DNA of 49,792 bases, taken from contig MPMI01000042.1 in assembly GCA_002238415.1 (NCBI GenBank), forward strand, positions 1-49,792. The letters are read 5' to 3'. The translations under genes and the position numbers were made by a program. Under the pieces are notes generated by a model that worked only from the letters and a program-made list of their open reading frames with translations, did no database searches and was not told the DNA's origin. Below are positions 19,816 through 29,445 of the stretch, piece after piece. Source of the DNA: Desulfurellaceae bacterium bin18. GTDB taxonomy: Bacteria > Desulfobacterota > Binatia > Bin18. The stretch's first letter is position 1; the number at the start of each line of letters is the position of its first letter.

Positions 19816-20613
19816 ATGCCGCATGTGCATCGAGATGGCGTGAATGTGTATTACGAAAGTTATGGATCGGGAACACCGATTGTGTTTCTGCATCCGTTTT
19901 CGACCAACGGCTATATCTGGTATTTTCAGACCTTCTCGTTTGCACGGGATTATCAGTGCATTACGGTCGATCATCGTGGCCATGGGCGTTCGGATAAGCC
20001 CGAGTCCGGCTATGCCATTCCCGAGATGGCCGCGGACGTTGCCGCCATTCTCGACGCAACCGGCAACGAGCAGGCGATTCTGGTCGGCAATTCGATTGGC
20101 GGCATGATTGCCATGCAGTTCAACCTCGACTTTCCCGACCGCGTCCTGGCTACGGCCATCGTCAGCAGCGGAACCAATCTCGGAGCCGGCATGCCCCCTG
20201 AGGCCATGCAGGCCTTTCAGCAAGACCTCACCGGCGCGTTCGGCGGTCTGATGGAAGGCGCGGTCGCGGCAAAGACCAAACAGGACAAGCCGGAAATTTT
20301 AGACCTGATGAAGGCCTGTTTCGCGGTAGATGACAATTTTACCGAGCAGGTCTTTTTTGCCAACGCGACCGACCCGAAGGGGGTCTTTCAGTGGAATATT
20401 TCGGATCAACTCAAGAACATCACCAAGCCGACCATCATTTTTGCCGGCGAAGAGGACCAGGCCACGCCGGTCGAAGCCAATCAATTCCTGGCCGATAATA
20501 TTCCCAATGCCCAGATTAAAATCCTCAAAGATGTCGGTCATTTTTACCAATTGGAAAAACCTGCGGATTTTAACGCGGACCTGGCCCAGTTCCTGAAACA
20601 GGTCGTGGCCTGA
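19816..20613 (+). CDS. Alpha/beta hydrolase
   Basis: A 265-residue hydrolase with catalytic Ser93 in GNSIGG, Asp214 in GEEDQATP and His242 in VGHFYQ. The oxyanion segment reads 'FLHPFSTNG'. It resembles the 3-oxoadipate enol-lactonase/esterase branch; the substrate is not readable. AAGGAGGG lies 5 bases before the ATG. It ends 45 bases before the acyl-CoA ligase, so the two may be co-transcribed. Confidence 0.93.
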   Translation: MPHVHRDGVNVYYESYGSGTPIVFLHPFSTNGYIWYFQTFSFARDYQCITVDHRGHGRSDKPESGYAIPEMAADVAAILDATGNEQAILVGNSIGGMIAMQFNLDFPDRVLATAIVSSGTNLGAGMPPEAMQAFQQDLTGAFGGLMEGAVAAKTKQDKPEILDLMKACFAVDDNFTEQVFFANATDPKGVFQWNISDQLKNITKPTIIFAGEEDQATPVEANQFLADNIPNAQIKILKDVGHFYQLEKPADFNADLAQFLKQVVA

Positions 20614-20658
20614 CGCGGAGTTCCACGGGGCGCAGTTCTTCGGCGGCGAGATTGAAAC

Positions 20659-22455
20659 ATGGGCGATACGTCACTGACCAGCATGATTCTTGACCGGGCC
20701 GCGCGGTACGGCTCGCGGCGCGTTTTTCTGCGCAAACGCGGCAGCTCCTGGGAAGACATCTCCTGGCAGCAGTTTGGCGACCAGATTGTTCGGGCTGCCC
20801 GCGGGCTGGCGGCTTTAGGCTTTCAGCCGGGCGACCGGCTGGCCATCCTGGCCGACAACCGGCCCGAATGGCCGCTGCTTGATCTGGCCTGTCTGTATCT
20901 GGGCGGGGTAGACGTACCGCTCTACCTGACCAGTCCGCCGGACGACCTGGCCTATATCCTCAACGATGCCGGGGCGAGCGTGCTGGCCGTGGCCGGCGAT
21001 GACCAACGGCAAAAAATTGCCCAGATTGCCTCCGAGGTGCCGAGCCTCGGGCAGGTTATCCATCTCGACACGGATTCCGCGCCGGATGCCGGATTGCCGA
21101 ACCGTCTCACCGCGCTCAGCCTGACAGACCTGCTGGCCAGCGGCGAACACAGCAGCGGGCCGGCCCAGCCGGTGCCCGACCCCGGTCTGGCGACCATCAT
21201 CTACACCTCGGGCACGACCGGCCGGCCCAAGGGCGTTATGCTGAGCCATACCAATATGCTGGCCAACGCCGAGGATGCGACCGCGGTCCTGCCGCTGAAT
21301 GAAGAGGACCTGCTCCTGTCCTTTCTGCCCCTGTCGCACGGGTTCGAGCGCACCGGCGGATTCTACACAAGTCTGCGGGCCGGCGGCACTATCGCCTACG
21401 GCGGCGGAATCGCCAGCCTGACCGACGACCTGTCCGCAGTTCGGCCAACCATACTGTGTTGTGTGCCGCGTGTGCTGGAACGGGTCTATCAGCATATGCT
21501 GGGCGAAAGAGAAAGCGCGTCCTTTGTGAAACAGAAAATCCTGAGCTGGGCGTTGGAAGTCGGACGAGCGGTCGGCCGGGTACGCACCGCCGACGTCGGA
21601 ACAGCCGCCCTGCCCCTTCCGCTCAGCCTGCAACACGGTCTGGCCGACCGGCTGGTATTCCGCGCGCTACGCTCGGCGCTCGGCGGACGGATTCGTTTTC
21701 TGGTGTCGGGCGGTGCTCCGCTCAACGCGGACCTGGCCTGCTTCTTTTATGGCGCGGGCATCTCCGTCTATGAGGGCTACGGCCTGACCGAGGCCGGGCC
21801 GGTCGTGGCCTGTAATACGCCGGACCGGAACCGGGTCGGCAGCGTCGGAACGCCCTTGCCCCAGGTCTCGGTCCGTATTGCCGACGACGGAGAGGTGTGC
21901 GTGCGCGGGCCGAACGTCATGGCCGGCTATTACAACCGGCCGGAGGACACGGCCGCCGCCCTGGACGCCGAGGGTTGGCTGCACACTGGCGATATAGGAG
22001 CAATCGATGCTCAGGGCTTTCTGTCCATTACCGACCGCAAGAAAGACCTGCTTATCACCTCACAGGGCGAGAACGTCGCGCCGCAGCCCATTGAGGGACG
22101 CTTTCGCCAGGAGCCACTGATCGAGGAGGCTTGCCTGATTGGAGACCAACGTCCCTATCTGGCGGTGCTACTGGTGCCCGACCGCGAGTTTGTGGAAATC
22201 ACGGCGGGCACGCACGGGGTGAGCGGCGCATGGCCGGCCGTTTTGGACCATCCTACCATCCGCGCGCTGTTTCAGCAGTGTTTCGAGACGGTGAGCAGCA
22301 GCCTGCCGCGGCACGCCCAGCCCCGCAAGTTCGCCCTGCTGGCCGAACCGTTCTCGCAGGACAGCAACGAATTGACACCCACCCTCAAGGTCAAACGCCG
22401 CACTGTGTTGCAAACGCGACAGGCTGAGATTGACGGTCTGTACCTGGACCAGTAG
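20659..22455 (+). CDS. Long-chain acyl-CoA synthetase (AMP-forming ligase)
   Basis: A 598-residue ANL-superfamily enzyme that activates a carboxylic acid to its CoA thioester via an adenylate. The P-loop YTSGTTGRPKG is at 182-192, 'YGLTEAGPVV' binds AMP, 'GWLHTGDIGAIDAQGFLSITDRKKDLLITSQGENV'-type hinge residues follow (TGD, then DRKKDLL), and the catalytic Lys is in 'LTPTLKVKRR' near 577. It is FadD15-like in length and order. The ribosome site is weak. The R3H ATPase gene follows after 19 bases. Confidence 0.94.
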   Translation: MGDTSLTSMILDRAARYGSRRVFLRKRGSSWEDISWQQFGDQIVRAARGLAALGFQPGDRLAILADNRPEWPLLDLACLYLGGVDVPLYLTSPPDDLAYILNDAGASVLAVAGDDQRQKIAQIASEVPSLGQVIHLDTDSAPDAGLPNRLTALSLTDLLASGEHSSGPAQPVPDPGLATIIYTSGTTGRPKGVMLSHTNMLANAEDATAVLPLNEEDLLLSFLPLSHGFERTGGFYTSLRAGGTIAYGGGIASLTDDLSAVRPTILCCVPRVLERVYQHMLGERESASFVKQKILSWALEVGRAVGRVRTADVGTAALPLPLSLQHGLADRLVFRALRSALGGRIRFLVSGGAPLNADLACFFYGAGISVYEGYGLTEAGPVVACNTPDRNRVGSVGTPLPQVSVRIADDGEVCVRGPNVMAGYYNRPEDTAAALDAEGWLHTGDIGAIDAQGFLSITDRKKDLLITSQGENVAPQPIEGRFRQEPLIEEACLIGDQRPYLAVLLVPDREFVEITAGTHGVSGAWPAVLDHPTIRALFQQCFETVSSSLPRHAQPRKFALLAEPFSQDSNELTPTLKVKRRTVLQTRQAEIDGLYLDQ

Positions 22456-22474
22456 CAATATTCCGCACCCTGTC

Positions 22475-23992
22475 ATGAGCCTGGAAACCGTTGACGACAT
22501 CGAGCTGCTGCTGGACGTTTTTCCGCCAACGCTACGTCAGACCGTGTTGCGGGAAAGCGCCCTGCACGATTTGCTGGAAGTCATTCTCGACCTGGGTCGT
22601 CCGCCCGAGGCGCGGTATGTTGCCAAGACCACCGATCTGGCCGCCGAGCCGGTCGATGCCGAGACCATCGCCTTTGTGGTGGAACGCATCGGCGCGTTCA
22701 GCCACGACAATCGGGCCGGCATTCCGCGCACCCTGCATCGCATCTCCGCGCTTCGCAACCGCACGGGCGGTGTCATTGGACTGACCTGCCGGGTCGGACG
22801 GGCCGTGTTCGGGACGCTCGATATCGTCCAGGATTTGGTGCATCAGCCGGACAAGAGCATTCTGCTCTTAGGCCCGCCAGGTGTGGGTAAAACCACTCTG
22901 CTGCGCGAGGCGGCCCGTGTATTGGCCGACGAGGACGGCAAACGGGTCGTTATCGTGGATACCTCAAACGAAATTGCCGGCGACGGAGATATTTCCCACG
23001 CCGCTATCGGGCGTGCCCGGCGGATGCAGGTGCCCTCACCGGACCGTCAGCACCAGGTGATGATCGAAGCAGTTGAGAACCACATGCCCGAAGTCATTGT
23101 GGTGGATGAGATCGGGACGCAGGCCGAGGCCGAAGCGGCCCGCACGATTGCCGAGCGCGGCGTCCGGCTGATTGCTACGGCGCACGGCGGGACGCTGGAG
23201 AATCTCGTCCTGAATCCCACCCTGGCAGACCTCATTGGCGGCGTGCAGTCGGTGACCCTGGGCGATGACGAAGCCCGGCGGCGGCGGACCCAAAAGACCG
23301 TACAGGAACGGAAGGCACCCCCGACCTTCGACGTGCTGATTGAAATCCATACACGGCACCGCTTTGCCGTCCACCCCGACGTGGCAGCCGCGGTTGACGG
23401 CTTGCTGCGGGGCTGGAGTTCCAGCCTGGAGATACGCACCCGCCAGGAGGACGGCAGCATTACGACCGAGCAGTTGACGGAGACCGATTCCGCGCTTCAG
23501 GACCAGACTGCCGCTCCCACCCAGGGACCGCAAAACCGGGTTCTGCGGATTTATCCCTACGGCATTAATCGACAGCGGCTCGAACACGCCATACATGCGC
23601 TCGATGTCCCGGCTCGGGTTGTCGCCCAACCGACCTACGCCGATGTCATTCTCACGGTCAGAGGCCAGGCCAAACGCCAACCAAAAGCGCTCCGTTTGCT
23701 GGTCGAACGCGGCATGCCGCTCTACGCCTTACGCAGCGATACGGCCTCGCAAATGGAGAAGTTCCTACGCGATCATCTCAGCGAGGAATTTCCTGAAGAT
23801 CGGGCCGCACTGGCTGAGGCCGAAGCCGGCGTGCAGCGGGTGATTGCCCAGAACGAGCAGTGCGAGCTTTCGCCACAACGCGCGCGGCTGCGACGCTTGC
23901 AGCACCAAGTGGTGAAGAGCTATGGCTTGATCTCACACAGTGAGGGGGAAGAGCCGTTTCGACGGCTGATTGTCTATCCGGTCGGCCGCTAA
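22475..23992 (+). CDS. R3H-domain AAA ATPase (Ycf45/SpoIIIAA-like)
   Basis: A 505-residue protein. Walker A GPPGVGKTT is at 133-141, Walker B 'VIVVDEIGTQAEAEAA' follows, and 'IATAHGGTLENLVLNPTLADLIGG' is typical of the Ycf45/single-stranded nucleic-acid-binding R3H family. Residues ~365-440 hold an alpha/beta segment, and the C-terminus 'HSEGEEPFRRLIVYP' is the R3H motif that binds single-stranded nucleic acid. Found in bacteria and plastids; role unknown. I start at MSLETVDD, because the preceding residues overlap the ligase stop. A terminator hairpin follows. Confidence 0.9.
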   Translation: MSLETVDDIELLLDVFPPTLRQTVLRESALHDLLEVILDLGRPPEARYVAKTTDLAAEPVDAETIAFVVERIGAFSHDNRAGIPRTLHRISALRNRTGGVIGLTCRVGRAVFGTLDIVQDLVHQPDKSILLLGPPGVGKTTLLREAARVLADEDGKRVVIVDTSNEIAGDGDISHAAIGRARRMQVPSPDRQHQVMIEAVENHMPEVIVVDEIGTQAEAEAARTIAERGVRLIATAHGGTLENLVLNPTLADLIGGVQSVTLGDDEARRRRTQKTVQERKAPPTFDVLIEIHTRHRFAVHPDVAAAVDGLLRGWSSSLEIRTRQEDGSITTEQLTETDSALQDQTAAPTQGPQNRVLRIYPYGINRQRLEHAIHALDVPARVVAQPTYADVILTVRGQAKRQPKALRLLVERGMPLYALRSDTASQMEKFLRDHLSEEFPEDRAALAEAEAGVQRVIAQNEQCELSPQRARLRRLQHQVVKSYGLISHSEGEEPFRRLIVYPVGR

Positions 23993-24018
23993 AAAGGGCG
24001 ACCAGTCGGCCGCCCTTT
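23991..24018. terminator. Shared terminator hairpin between the R3H gene and the thiolase gene
   Basis: The stem AAAGGGCG/CGCCCTTT has a 10-base loop and lies directly after the R3H stop and 35 bases after the thiolase stop. On the minus strand it is followed by a T5 run, so it serves the thiolase best; on the plus strand the T-run is only TTT. Confidence 0.75.
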
Positions 24019-24052
24019 CAAACATGGGTTTCTCTCTACGCCCTGTCACCGG

Positions 24053-25282
24053 CTAGGAGCCAATGACCATGGCCACGCTGGTCGTGCCCGAGCCACCGAT
24101 ATTCAGGGTCGCGATTTTTTTCGCGCCGTCAATCTGGTAATCTCCAGCCGTTTCCGTCACCTGACGAAAGGCGTCCAGGGCCTGACGCGTCCCGGTTGCG
24201 CCAACCGGGTGTCCACAGCCGATCAACCCCCCGCTGGCGTTAATCGGCAGCTTGCCGCCAAATTCAATCACGCCATCCTCGATGGCCTGCCACGACTCGC
24301 CCGGGTTGGTCAGACCGAAATGGTCGATGGCCATATACTCGGAGGTGGTAAAACAATCGTGCGTCTCGATACCCTGCACCTGCCAGGCATCGGACAGACC
24401 GGCCCGTTGAAAGGCATCCACAATAGCCTGCCGCGTATGGGGCAGGACGTAGGGGTTGCCCTTGCTCTGGGCGATTTTGGTATCAAACTTGATCGGGGCG
24501 GTGTGGTGACCCCAGCCCAGAATCTGGGGCAGATTCGCCAAAGCCAACCCTCTCCGTTCGGCGTATTTTTTTGCAAAGGATTCCGAGGCCAAGAAAATCG
24601 AGGTGGCACCGTCGGTGACCTGGGAGCAGTCGCGCACCCGCAGCCGACCGGCCACCGGATTCCCATATTTCCCGGAGTCCAGATTCTGTGATTCGTCCGA
24701 AAACCAGCCGCGGGTTTGTGCTCTGGGGTTGCGGCGGGCGTTCGAGTAATTCACTTCGGCAATCCGGGTAAGGTGCTCTTCACGCAGCCCGTAGCGTTCT
24801 TCATACACGTCACCGAGCTGGCCGAACAGCTTTGGAAACGCAAACTCCACCCCTTTGGCTTCCTGATCGTACCAGGCCGCGGTGCCGAGAAAATCTCCGC
24901 CCGTGGCCGGGTCAACGGTCTTCATCTGCTCGACCCCAACGACCAACGCGAGATCATACCGGCCGGCTTCGATTTCTGCCGAGGCCATCAGCATGGAAAT
25001 ACTGCCTGACGCGCAGGCCGCTTCGTGTCGCGCGGTAGGAATCCCTGAGAGAGCCGGATCGATCTCCGCCAGGAAGGCACCGAGATGGCCCTGCTTGCAG
25101 TAGAGTTCCGCTGCGAAATTGCCGACATGGGCGACATCGACTTCCTGCGGATCAATCTCCGTTGATGAGAAGCCGTCCGCTACCGCTTCTTTGAGCATAT
25201 CGACAATGTCGTTCCCCTCTTTCATCCAGTTGCGAGCGAAATCGGTCTGATGCCCACCAAGCACATATACGGGTGCCGCCAT
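24053..25282 (-). CDS. Thiolase family protein (SCP2-type acetyl-CoA acetyltransferase)
   Basis: A 409-residue thiolase. The nucleophile Cys90 is in EAACASGS, His308 is in 'ETHDCFTTSEY', and 'NASGGLIGCGHPVGATG' carries Cys356 and His358. The HDCF motif and the length fit the SCP2-thiolase branch, which often acts on branched-chain or steroid side-chain 3-oxoacyl-CoAs. AGGAGGAAT precedes the ATG. With the ligase at 20659 and acyl-CoA dehydrogenases elsewhere it could complete a beta-oxidation-like route (inference). Confidence 0.94.
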   Translation of the reverse strand: MAAPVYVLGGHQTDFARNWMKEGNDIVDMLKEAVADGFSSTEIDPQEVDVAHVGNFAAELYCKQGHLGAFLAEIDPALSGIPTARHEAACASGSISMLMASAEIEAGRYDLALVVGVEQMKTVDPATGGDFLGTAAWYDQEAKGVEFAFPKLFGQLGDVYEERYGLREEHLTRIAEVNYSNARRNPRAQTRGWFSDESQNLDSGKYGNPVAGRLRVRDCSQVTDGATSIFLASESFAKKYAERRGLALANLPQILGWGHHTAPIKFDTKIAQSKGNPYVLPHTRQAIVDAFQRAGLSDAWQVQGIETHDCFTTSEYMAIDHFGLTNPGESWQAIEDGVIEFGGKLPINASGGLIGCGHPVGATGTRQALDAFRQVTETAGDYQIDGAKKIATLNIGGSGTTSVAMVIGS

Positions 25283-25409
25283 AGTATTCCTCCTTAATAT
25301 GCAAAATATGCGAAACGTTTTCTTTCTTCAGATAACAAGGCTCGGCCCTGACGAGGGTCGTCCTATCCTGCTCATGGGACAAGGTCAATCCGCAAGAACC
25401 CGCGGGATT

Positions 25410-25847
25410 TCAGACATCGCTTGTCGACGGCTGTGTATCCACCTTTTCGACTGGTGGCGAAGTTCCGCCTGCGGCTTCCAGCAGTTCAATAACTCTGGTT
25501 TTGCTGTTTTTCTTGGCGAAATAGAGTGCGGTCTGGCCGTAGTCATCTTCGGCGTTGACATCGGCACCGTGCTCAAGCAGCGCTTCGACAATGGCAACAT
25601 GGCCAAACCGCGCGGCAACAATGAGGGCCGTCGGGCCGCCGAAGGAGGCATGGACGTTGATGTCCACGCCTTGCTCCAGCATCTCCAGCATAGTCTGCAT
25701 ATCGCCCGAGCCGGCCGCCCCAATAAAGATATCCCGCTGTATCACTTCCGGCGGGACGTCCGAGGAAGGCCCGGAGCGAAGCCATTCCAGTGACACAACA
25801 ACCACCACAATCAGGAGCCCAACGGCGATCAGCGTTTTCTTATCCAT
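25410..25847 (-). CDS. Membrane-anchored ankyrin-repeat protein
   Basis: 145 residues. A single hydrophobic segment at about 5-22 anchors the protein, followed by a short linker and ankyrin units: 'IFIGAAGSGDMQTMLEMLEQGVDINVHASFG', 'GPTALIVAARFGHVAIVEALLEHGADVNAEDDYG', and 'QTALYFAKKNSKTRVIELLEAAGG'-like segments (each run is a repeat of about 33 residues). Ankyrin repeats bind other proteins; the partner is unknown. The start has a GGGGGA site. Divergent to nothing close; it ends 128 bases from the thiolase start. Confidence 0.9.
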   Translation of the reverse strand: MDKKTLIAVGLLIVVVVVSLEWLRSGPSSDVPPEVIQRDIFIGAAGSGDMQTMLEMLEQGVDINVHASFGGPTALIVAARFGHVAIVEALLEHGADVNAEDDYGQTALYFAKKNSKTRVIELLEAAGGTSPPVEKVDTQPSTSDV

Positions 25848-25891
25848 CGTCTACGTCCCCCTCTTGGACAGGAAGATATGCTGACAGCAGT

Positions 25892-26857
25892 CTAGCGTCG
25901 AGAAGGAGTGGTGCGCAACAGCACTTTACGAGCCCCACGCTGGTCGGCGTGGTTGAGGGCCTGCATACCGGCGGAGAGCGGATACGCCGCCTCAATCAGG
26001 GCGGTAACCGGAATCCGGTTGCGGGCCAACGCGTCCAGGGCCGGGGGGAACAGGCCGCAGCGCGAGCCGACCACCGTGACCTCGTTTATGACTAACGGTG
26101 CCAGCGAGAGGCTATGGTTCTCGGCAAGCGTACTTTTCAGCACGAGCATACCACGTGGACGGACGGCCGCCATGGCGAGTTGCAAACCGGTAGACGAGCC
26201 GGTTGCTTCAACTACCAGATCAACGGCCTGGGATTGCCAGTCGGAGAGATTCACCGCTCTCATGCCGGCCTTCTTCGCCAGGGCGAGTTTCGTGTCATGC
26301 CGACCGACAACGGTCACCGCCGCGCCAGCCTGATGCAGCACGAACGCGCACAGCAAACCCAGCTTGCCATCGCCGAGCACGACCGTTGGTATTCCAGGCC
26401 GGACAGGTATTTGTTCCAGGATTTCAAACGCGGCGGCGAGCGGTTCGGTAAAAACCGCGGCTTCGTCGGGAACGGAGTCGGGAACGGGATGCAGGTTAGC
26501 AATCGGCACAGACAGATATTCGGCAAAGCTGCCGTCCGCGCCCAGGATGCCCATGACCTGGCGGGTTGGGCAGTGACGCTGCATGCCGCGCCCACACGCC
26601 TCACACCGGCCGCAGCCGAAATTGATCTCAGCGACAACCCGTTTACCCGGCCAGTCGGCCGGCCCTTCGGAGACCTCACCCACGAACTCATGCCCCGGTA
26701 CACCCCGGAAGTCCATATAGCCTTTGAGGATCTGCAAATCGGTCGAACACACCCCGGCCAGTCGGACGCGCACCAGCGCCCGCTCAGCACTCGCCTGCGG
26801 TGCAGGATACCGCTCCTGCACCCGCAGGTTTTGTCCGTCCCAGTGAAGCGCACGCAT
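25892..26857 (-). CDS. Zinc-dependent alcohol dehydrogenase (MDR family)
   Basis: A 321-residue medium-chain dehydrogenase. Catalytic zinc ligands are Cys37 and His56-Glu57 (GVPGHE). The structural zinc site has Cys82, Cys85, Cys88 and Cys96 (CGRCEACGRGMQRHC). The nucleotide fold is 'VVLGDGKLGLLCAFVLHQAG'. It resembles threonine/sorbitol-type dehydrogenases and is slightly short for the family. Start at MRALHWDG; GAGGAT is about 12 bases upstream. The 310 bases upstream are repeats with no genes. Confidence 0.93.
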   Translation of the reverse strand: MRALHWDGQNLRVQERYPAPQASAERALVRVRLAGVCSTDLQILKGYMDFRGVPGHEFVGEVSEGPADWPGKRVVAEINFGCGRCEACGRGMQRHCPTRQVMGILGADGSFAEYLSVPIANLHPVPDSVPDEAAVFTEPLAAAFEILEQIPVRPGIPTVVLGDGKLGLLCAFVLHQAGAAVTVVGRHDTKLALAKKAGMRAVNLSDWQSQAVDLVVEATGSSTGLQLAMAAVRPRGMLVLKSTLAENHSLSLAPLVINEVTVVGSRCGLFPPALDALARNRIPVTALIEAAYPLSAGMQALNHADQRGARKVLLRTTPSRR

Positions 26858-26882
26858 AGTTGTGTTTCGATCCTCACCAGCC

Positions 26883-26910
26883 GTAGGGGCAATTCGTGCA
26901 TTGCCCCTAC
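26883..26910. repeat. GTAGGGGC palindromic repeat, copy 2
   Basis: GTAGGGGCAAT is inverted as ATTGCCCCTAC around TCGTGC, forming a long hairpin upstream of the alcohol dehydrogenase gene. Confidence 0.75.
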
Positions 26911-26926
26911 ACCAGCTAAAAAGAAA

Positions 26927-27138
26927 TCCCCTCCCCGTACGTGCGATGCGAAAAGGAACCCACCCCGCCGCGGAGGGGGAATTTGTGCCTTCCCCCCTCC
27001 ACAAAAAAAAAAAAACCCCCCCCCCCGTACGTGCGATGCAAAAAGAACCCCCCCCCGCCGCTAGCGCGGCACCCCTCCAAGGAGGGGATAAAAAAGCTCC
27101 CCTCTCGGGAGGGGTGGCCGCAGGCCGGGGTGGGTTCC
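26927..27138. repeat. Two GAACCCACCCC-family elements with flanking direct repeats and an A13C11 tract
   Basis: Two elements start at 26955 and 27045. Each is preceded by the same ~28-base segment, CCCCGTACGTGCGATGC followed by A-rich bases. The first copy is truncated and runs into A13 (27003-27015) plus C11 (27016-27026). The second is complete and ends TGGGTTCC at 27131-27138. The 26858-27167 interval has no gene. Confidence 0.75.
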
Positions 27139-27167
27139 TGACCGACCCGTAAGAGGAGGCAAGCCCG

Positions 27168-28061
27168 CTACGGCTCTAGAGTCACTTTCTGTGCGAAATC
27201 CTCCATAAATCCTACGCCCTCTTCCAGCTTGTCGCTCCATAACGGCAGCGGCGCCAGAAAAGAATCATAGCCCAGGTCCTGATAGCGTTTGGTCTCTTCA
27301 ATGAAGGTATCAACCGAGGTGGTGTAGGCTGGAGCGACCAGAATTTTGATGCTGCTCATGTCCCGTCCGGCTTTGTCCGCGGCGACTCTGATCATCTCCA
27401 CCCCCTCTTTGAACCCGTCATAACTCTTGGCCACCGCAACCCAGCCATCACCGTGTTCGACGACCCGTCGCATCGCGCGGGCGGAATGCCCGCCAATCCA
27501 GACCGGTAGCGGGTTCTGGACCGGCTTGGGTTCGCATTTGATATCGCTGAACTTGCAGAACTCACCGTCAAATTGCGGGTCGGGATTCGTCCACAGCTCG
27601 CGCATGGCTTGCAGATACTCATCGCTCAGCCTGCCGCGTTTCTTGAACGGTGCGCCGAGCAGACTGATCTCTTCTTCCATCCAGCCAATGCCGGCCCCCA
27701 GCATCATGCGTCCCCGCGACAGCACGTCCAGGGTAGCGAACATTTTGGCTGTGACAATCGGGTTGCGGTGCGGCAGCACGAGCACCCAGGTCCCCAGCCG
27801 GACCCGCTTGGTTGCCCCGGCCAGATAGCCCAGCAGCGACAACGGCTCAAGAAAACCGTCGGCCGGATTGGCCGGGAACTCGCCGGTGTCATTATACGGG
27901 TAACGGGATTCGATGTGCATTGGCATGATCACATGGTCGGCCACCCAGAGTGCATCATAGCCCAGCTCTTCCGCCTTCATGGCAATGGTCGTTACCACAT
28001 CCACCGAGCCGGGTCCGGTGGCTAAAGGCCCAAGATTGGGGACGAGTAATCCTACTTTCAT
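27168..28061 (-). CDS. LLM-class F420-dependent oxidoreductase
   Basis: A 297-residue luciferase-like monooxygenase of the TIGR03619-type F420 group: 'MKVGLLVPNLGPLATGPGSV', 'AEELGYDALWVADHVIMP', 'VRLGTWVLVLPHRNPI', 'DVLSRGRMMLGAGIGW' and 'LPVWIGGHSARAMRRVVEHGDGW'. The substrate is unknown. AAAGGAGAATGTC precedes the ATG. It is divergent from the CoA-transferase gene at 28208, with 146 bases between. Confidence 0.93.
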   Translation of the reverse strand: MKVGLLVPNLGPLATGPGSVDVVTTIAMKAEELGYDALWVADHVIMPMHIESRYPYNDTGEFPANPADGFLEPLSLLGYLAGATKRVRLGTWVLVLPHRNPIVTAKMFATLDVLSRGRMMLGAGIGWMEEEISLLGAPFKKRGRLSDEYLQAMRELWTNPDPQFDGEFCKFSDIKCEPKPVQNPLPVWIGGHSARAMRRVVEHGDGWVAVAKSYDGFKEGVEMIRVAADKAGRDMSSIKILVAPAYTTSVDTFIEETKRYQDLGYDSFLAPLPLWSDKLEEGVGFMEDFAQKVTLEP

Positions 28062-28207
28062 GACATTCTCCTTTGTTGAGAAATTTGTGTTCCTCTCCTA
28101 TAGCGTCGCAGCCGGTTCGACAAGCGCACGGCTCGACGCTGTGAGTCGCCCCTTCGCTAACGCCCCGCTTTCCGCTATACAGTCGCTCAACAAAAGGGAG
28201 GACTGCT

Positions 28208-29428
28208 ATGGCAGACACACAACCATCCATGCTGGCCGGTACAACCGTACTCGACTTTACCCAGTATCTGGCCGGTCCGACGGCAACCCGGCTCATGGCC
28301 GAACTCGGGGCGAACGTCATCAAAGTCGAACAGGCTACGGGCGGCGACCCGGCGCGCTCCCTGCCCTTTGTGAAAGACAATCGCAGCATCTACTTCATTC
28401 AGCAGAATCGCGGCAAGAAAAGCCTGTGTATCGATTTCAAACGACCGGAAGGCGTCGAGCTGATTCGGGCGCTCATCCCCCAGGTGGATGTCGTCATTGA
28501 AAATTACGGACCTGGGGTGATGGAACGGCGCGATCTGGATTACGAATCCCTCAAGACGCTCAATCCCGGCCTGGTCATGTGTTCCATCTCCGCCTTCGGC
28601 CGGAAGAGTCCGCTGTCCCATTTGACCGGCTACGATTATATCGCCCAGGGCTTTTCCGGCATTATGCATATGACGGGCGACCCGGACGGCCCGCCGCGTT
28701 TCGTTGGTGTGGCCATAGCCGACGGCATTGCCGGGGTCAGTGCCTTTGGGGCGCTCGGCTATGCCCTGCTGCACCGGGACCGCACCGGCCAGGGCCAGCA
28801 CGTCGATATCTCCATGGTCGATGCCCTGTATCATATGCAGTCCGTTGAAGTGCAGGCCTTTGCCGCCAGCAACGGCAAATACAAACCCATGCGTTTCGGC
28901 ACCCATCATTATGCCTCCTGTCCGCTGGGCGTGTTCAAGAGCAGGCAGGGCCATTGTGTGATTTTAGCCCTGAACCGCCAGTGGCCGAATGTGGCCAAGG
29001 CGCTGGGCAAGCCGGAACTCGTGGATGACCCCCGTTTTGCCACTGCCAAGGCGCGCGGCCAGAATCAAAAAGAACTGATTGCCATGATTGAGGCCTGGCT
29101 GCAATCGTTTCCGAGCGATGAGGCCGCGCTCAAAGCCCTGGCCGACCACCGCGTTCCGGCCGGACCGGTGTTATCGATTGAAGAAACGGTCTCCCATCCC
29201 TATTTCATTGCCCGCAAAATGGTCCGGCAGGTGCCTGACCATATTCTTGGCGAGGTCACCATTCCGGGCTTCCCGTTCAAGTATTCGGCCTTCCCGGATG
29301 AACCCGACCTCCAGGCTCCCCTGCTCGGTCAGCACAACGCCGAGGTACTGAGTCAATACCTGGGCCGCTCTTCGGACACGATTACCACGCTGCACGATCA
29401 GGGAGTGTTGTATAAGGGGGAGCGGTAA
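28208..29428 (+). CDS. CaiB/BaiF-family CoA-transferase
   Basis: A 406-residue class III CoA-transferase that moves CoA between carboxylic acids. The N-terminal 'TTVLDFTQYLAGPTATRLMAELGANVIKVE' motif is the family signature, 'GRKSPL...GYDYIAQGFSGIM' follows, and the catalytic Asp is Asp172 in VAIADGIAG. GGGAGGA sits before the ATG. It likely activates acids for the oxidation genes around it (inference). Its 3' end faces the DUF5615 gene, 17 bases away. Confidence 0.95.
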   Translation: MADTQPSMLAGTTVLDFTQYLAGPTATRLMAELGANVIKVEQATGGDPARSLPFVKDNRSIYFIQQNRGKKSLCIDFKRPEGVELIRALIPQVDVVIENYGPGVMERRDLDYESLKTLNPGLVMCSISAFGRKSPLSHLTGYDYIAQGFSGIMHMTGDPDGPPRFVGVAIADGIAGVSAFGALGYALLHRDRTGQGQHVDISMVDALYHMQSVEVQAFAASNGKYKPMRFGTHHYASCPLGVFKSRQGHCVILALNRQWPNVAKALGKPELVDDPRFATAKARGQNQKELIAMIEAWLQSFPSDEAALKALADHRVPAGPVLSIEETVSHPYFIARKMVRQVPDHILGEVTIPGFPFKYSAFPDEPDLQAPLLGQHNAEVLSQYLGRSSDTITTLHDQGVLYKGER

Positions 29429-29445
29429 GGGAGCGCCACCAGGCG

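Noticed and set aside
25892..27064. Overlapping plus-strand frame of 316 codons over the alcohol dehydrogenase
   Set aside because: The zinc-binding motifs are on the minus strand; the plus-strand frame ends in repeat-derived proline-rich sequence.
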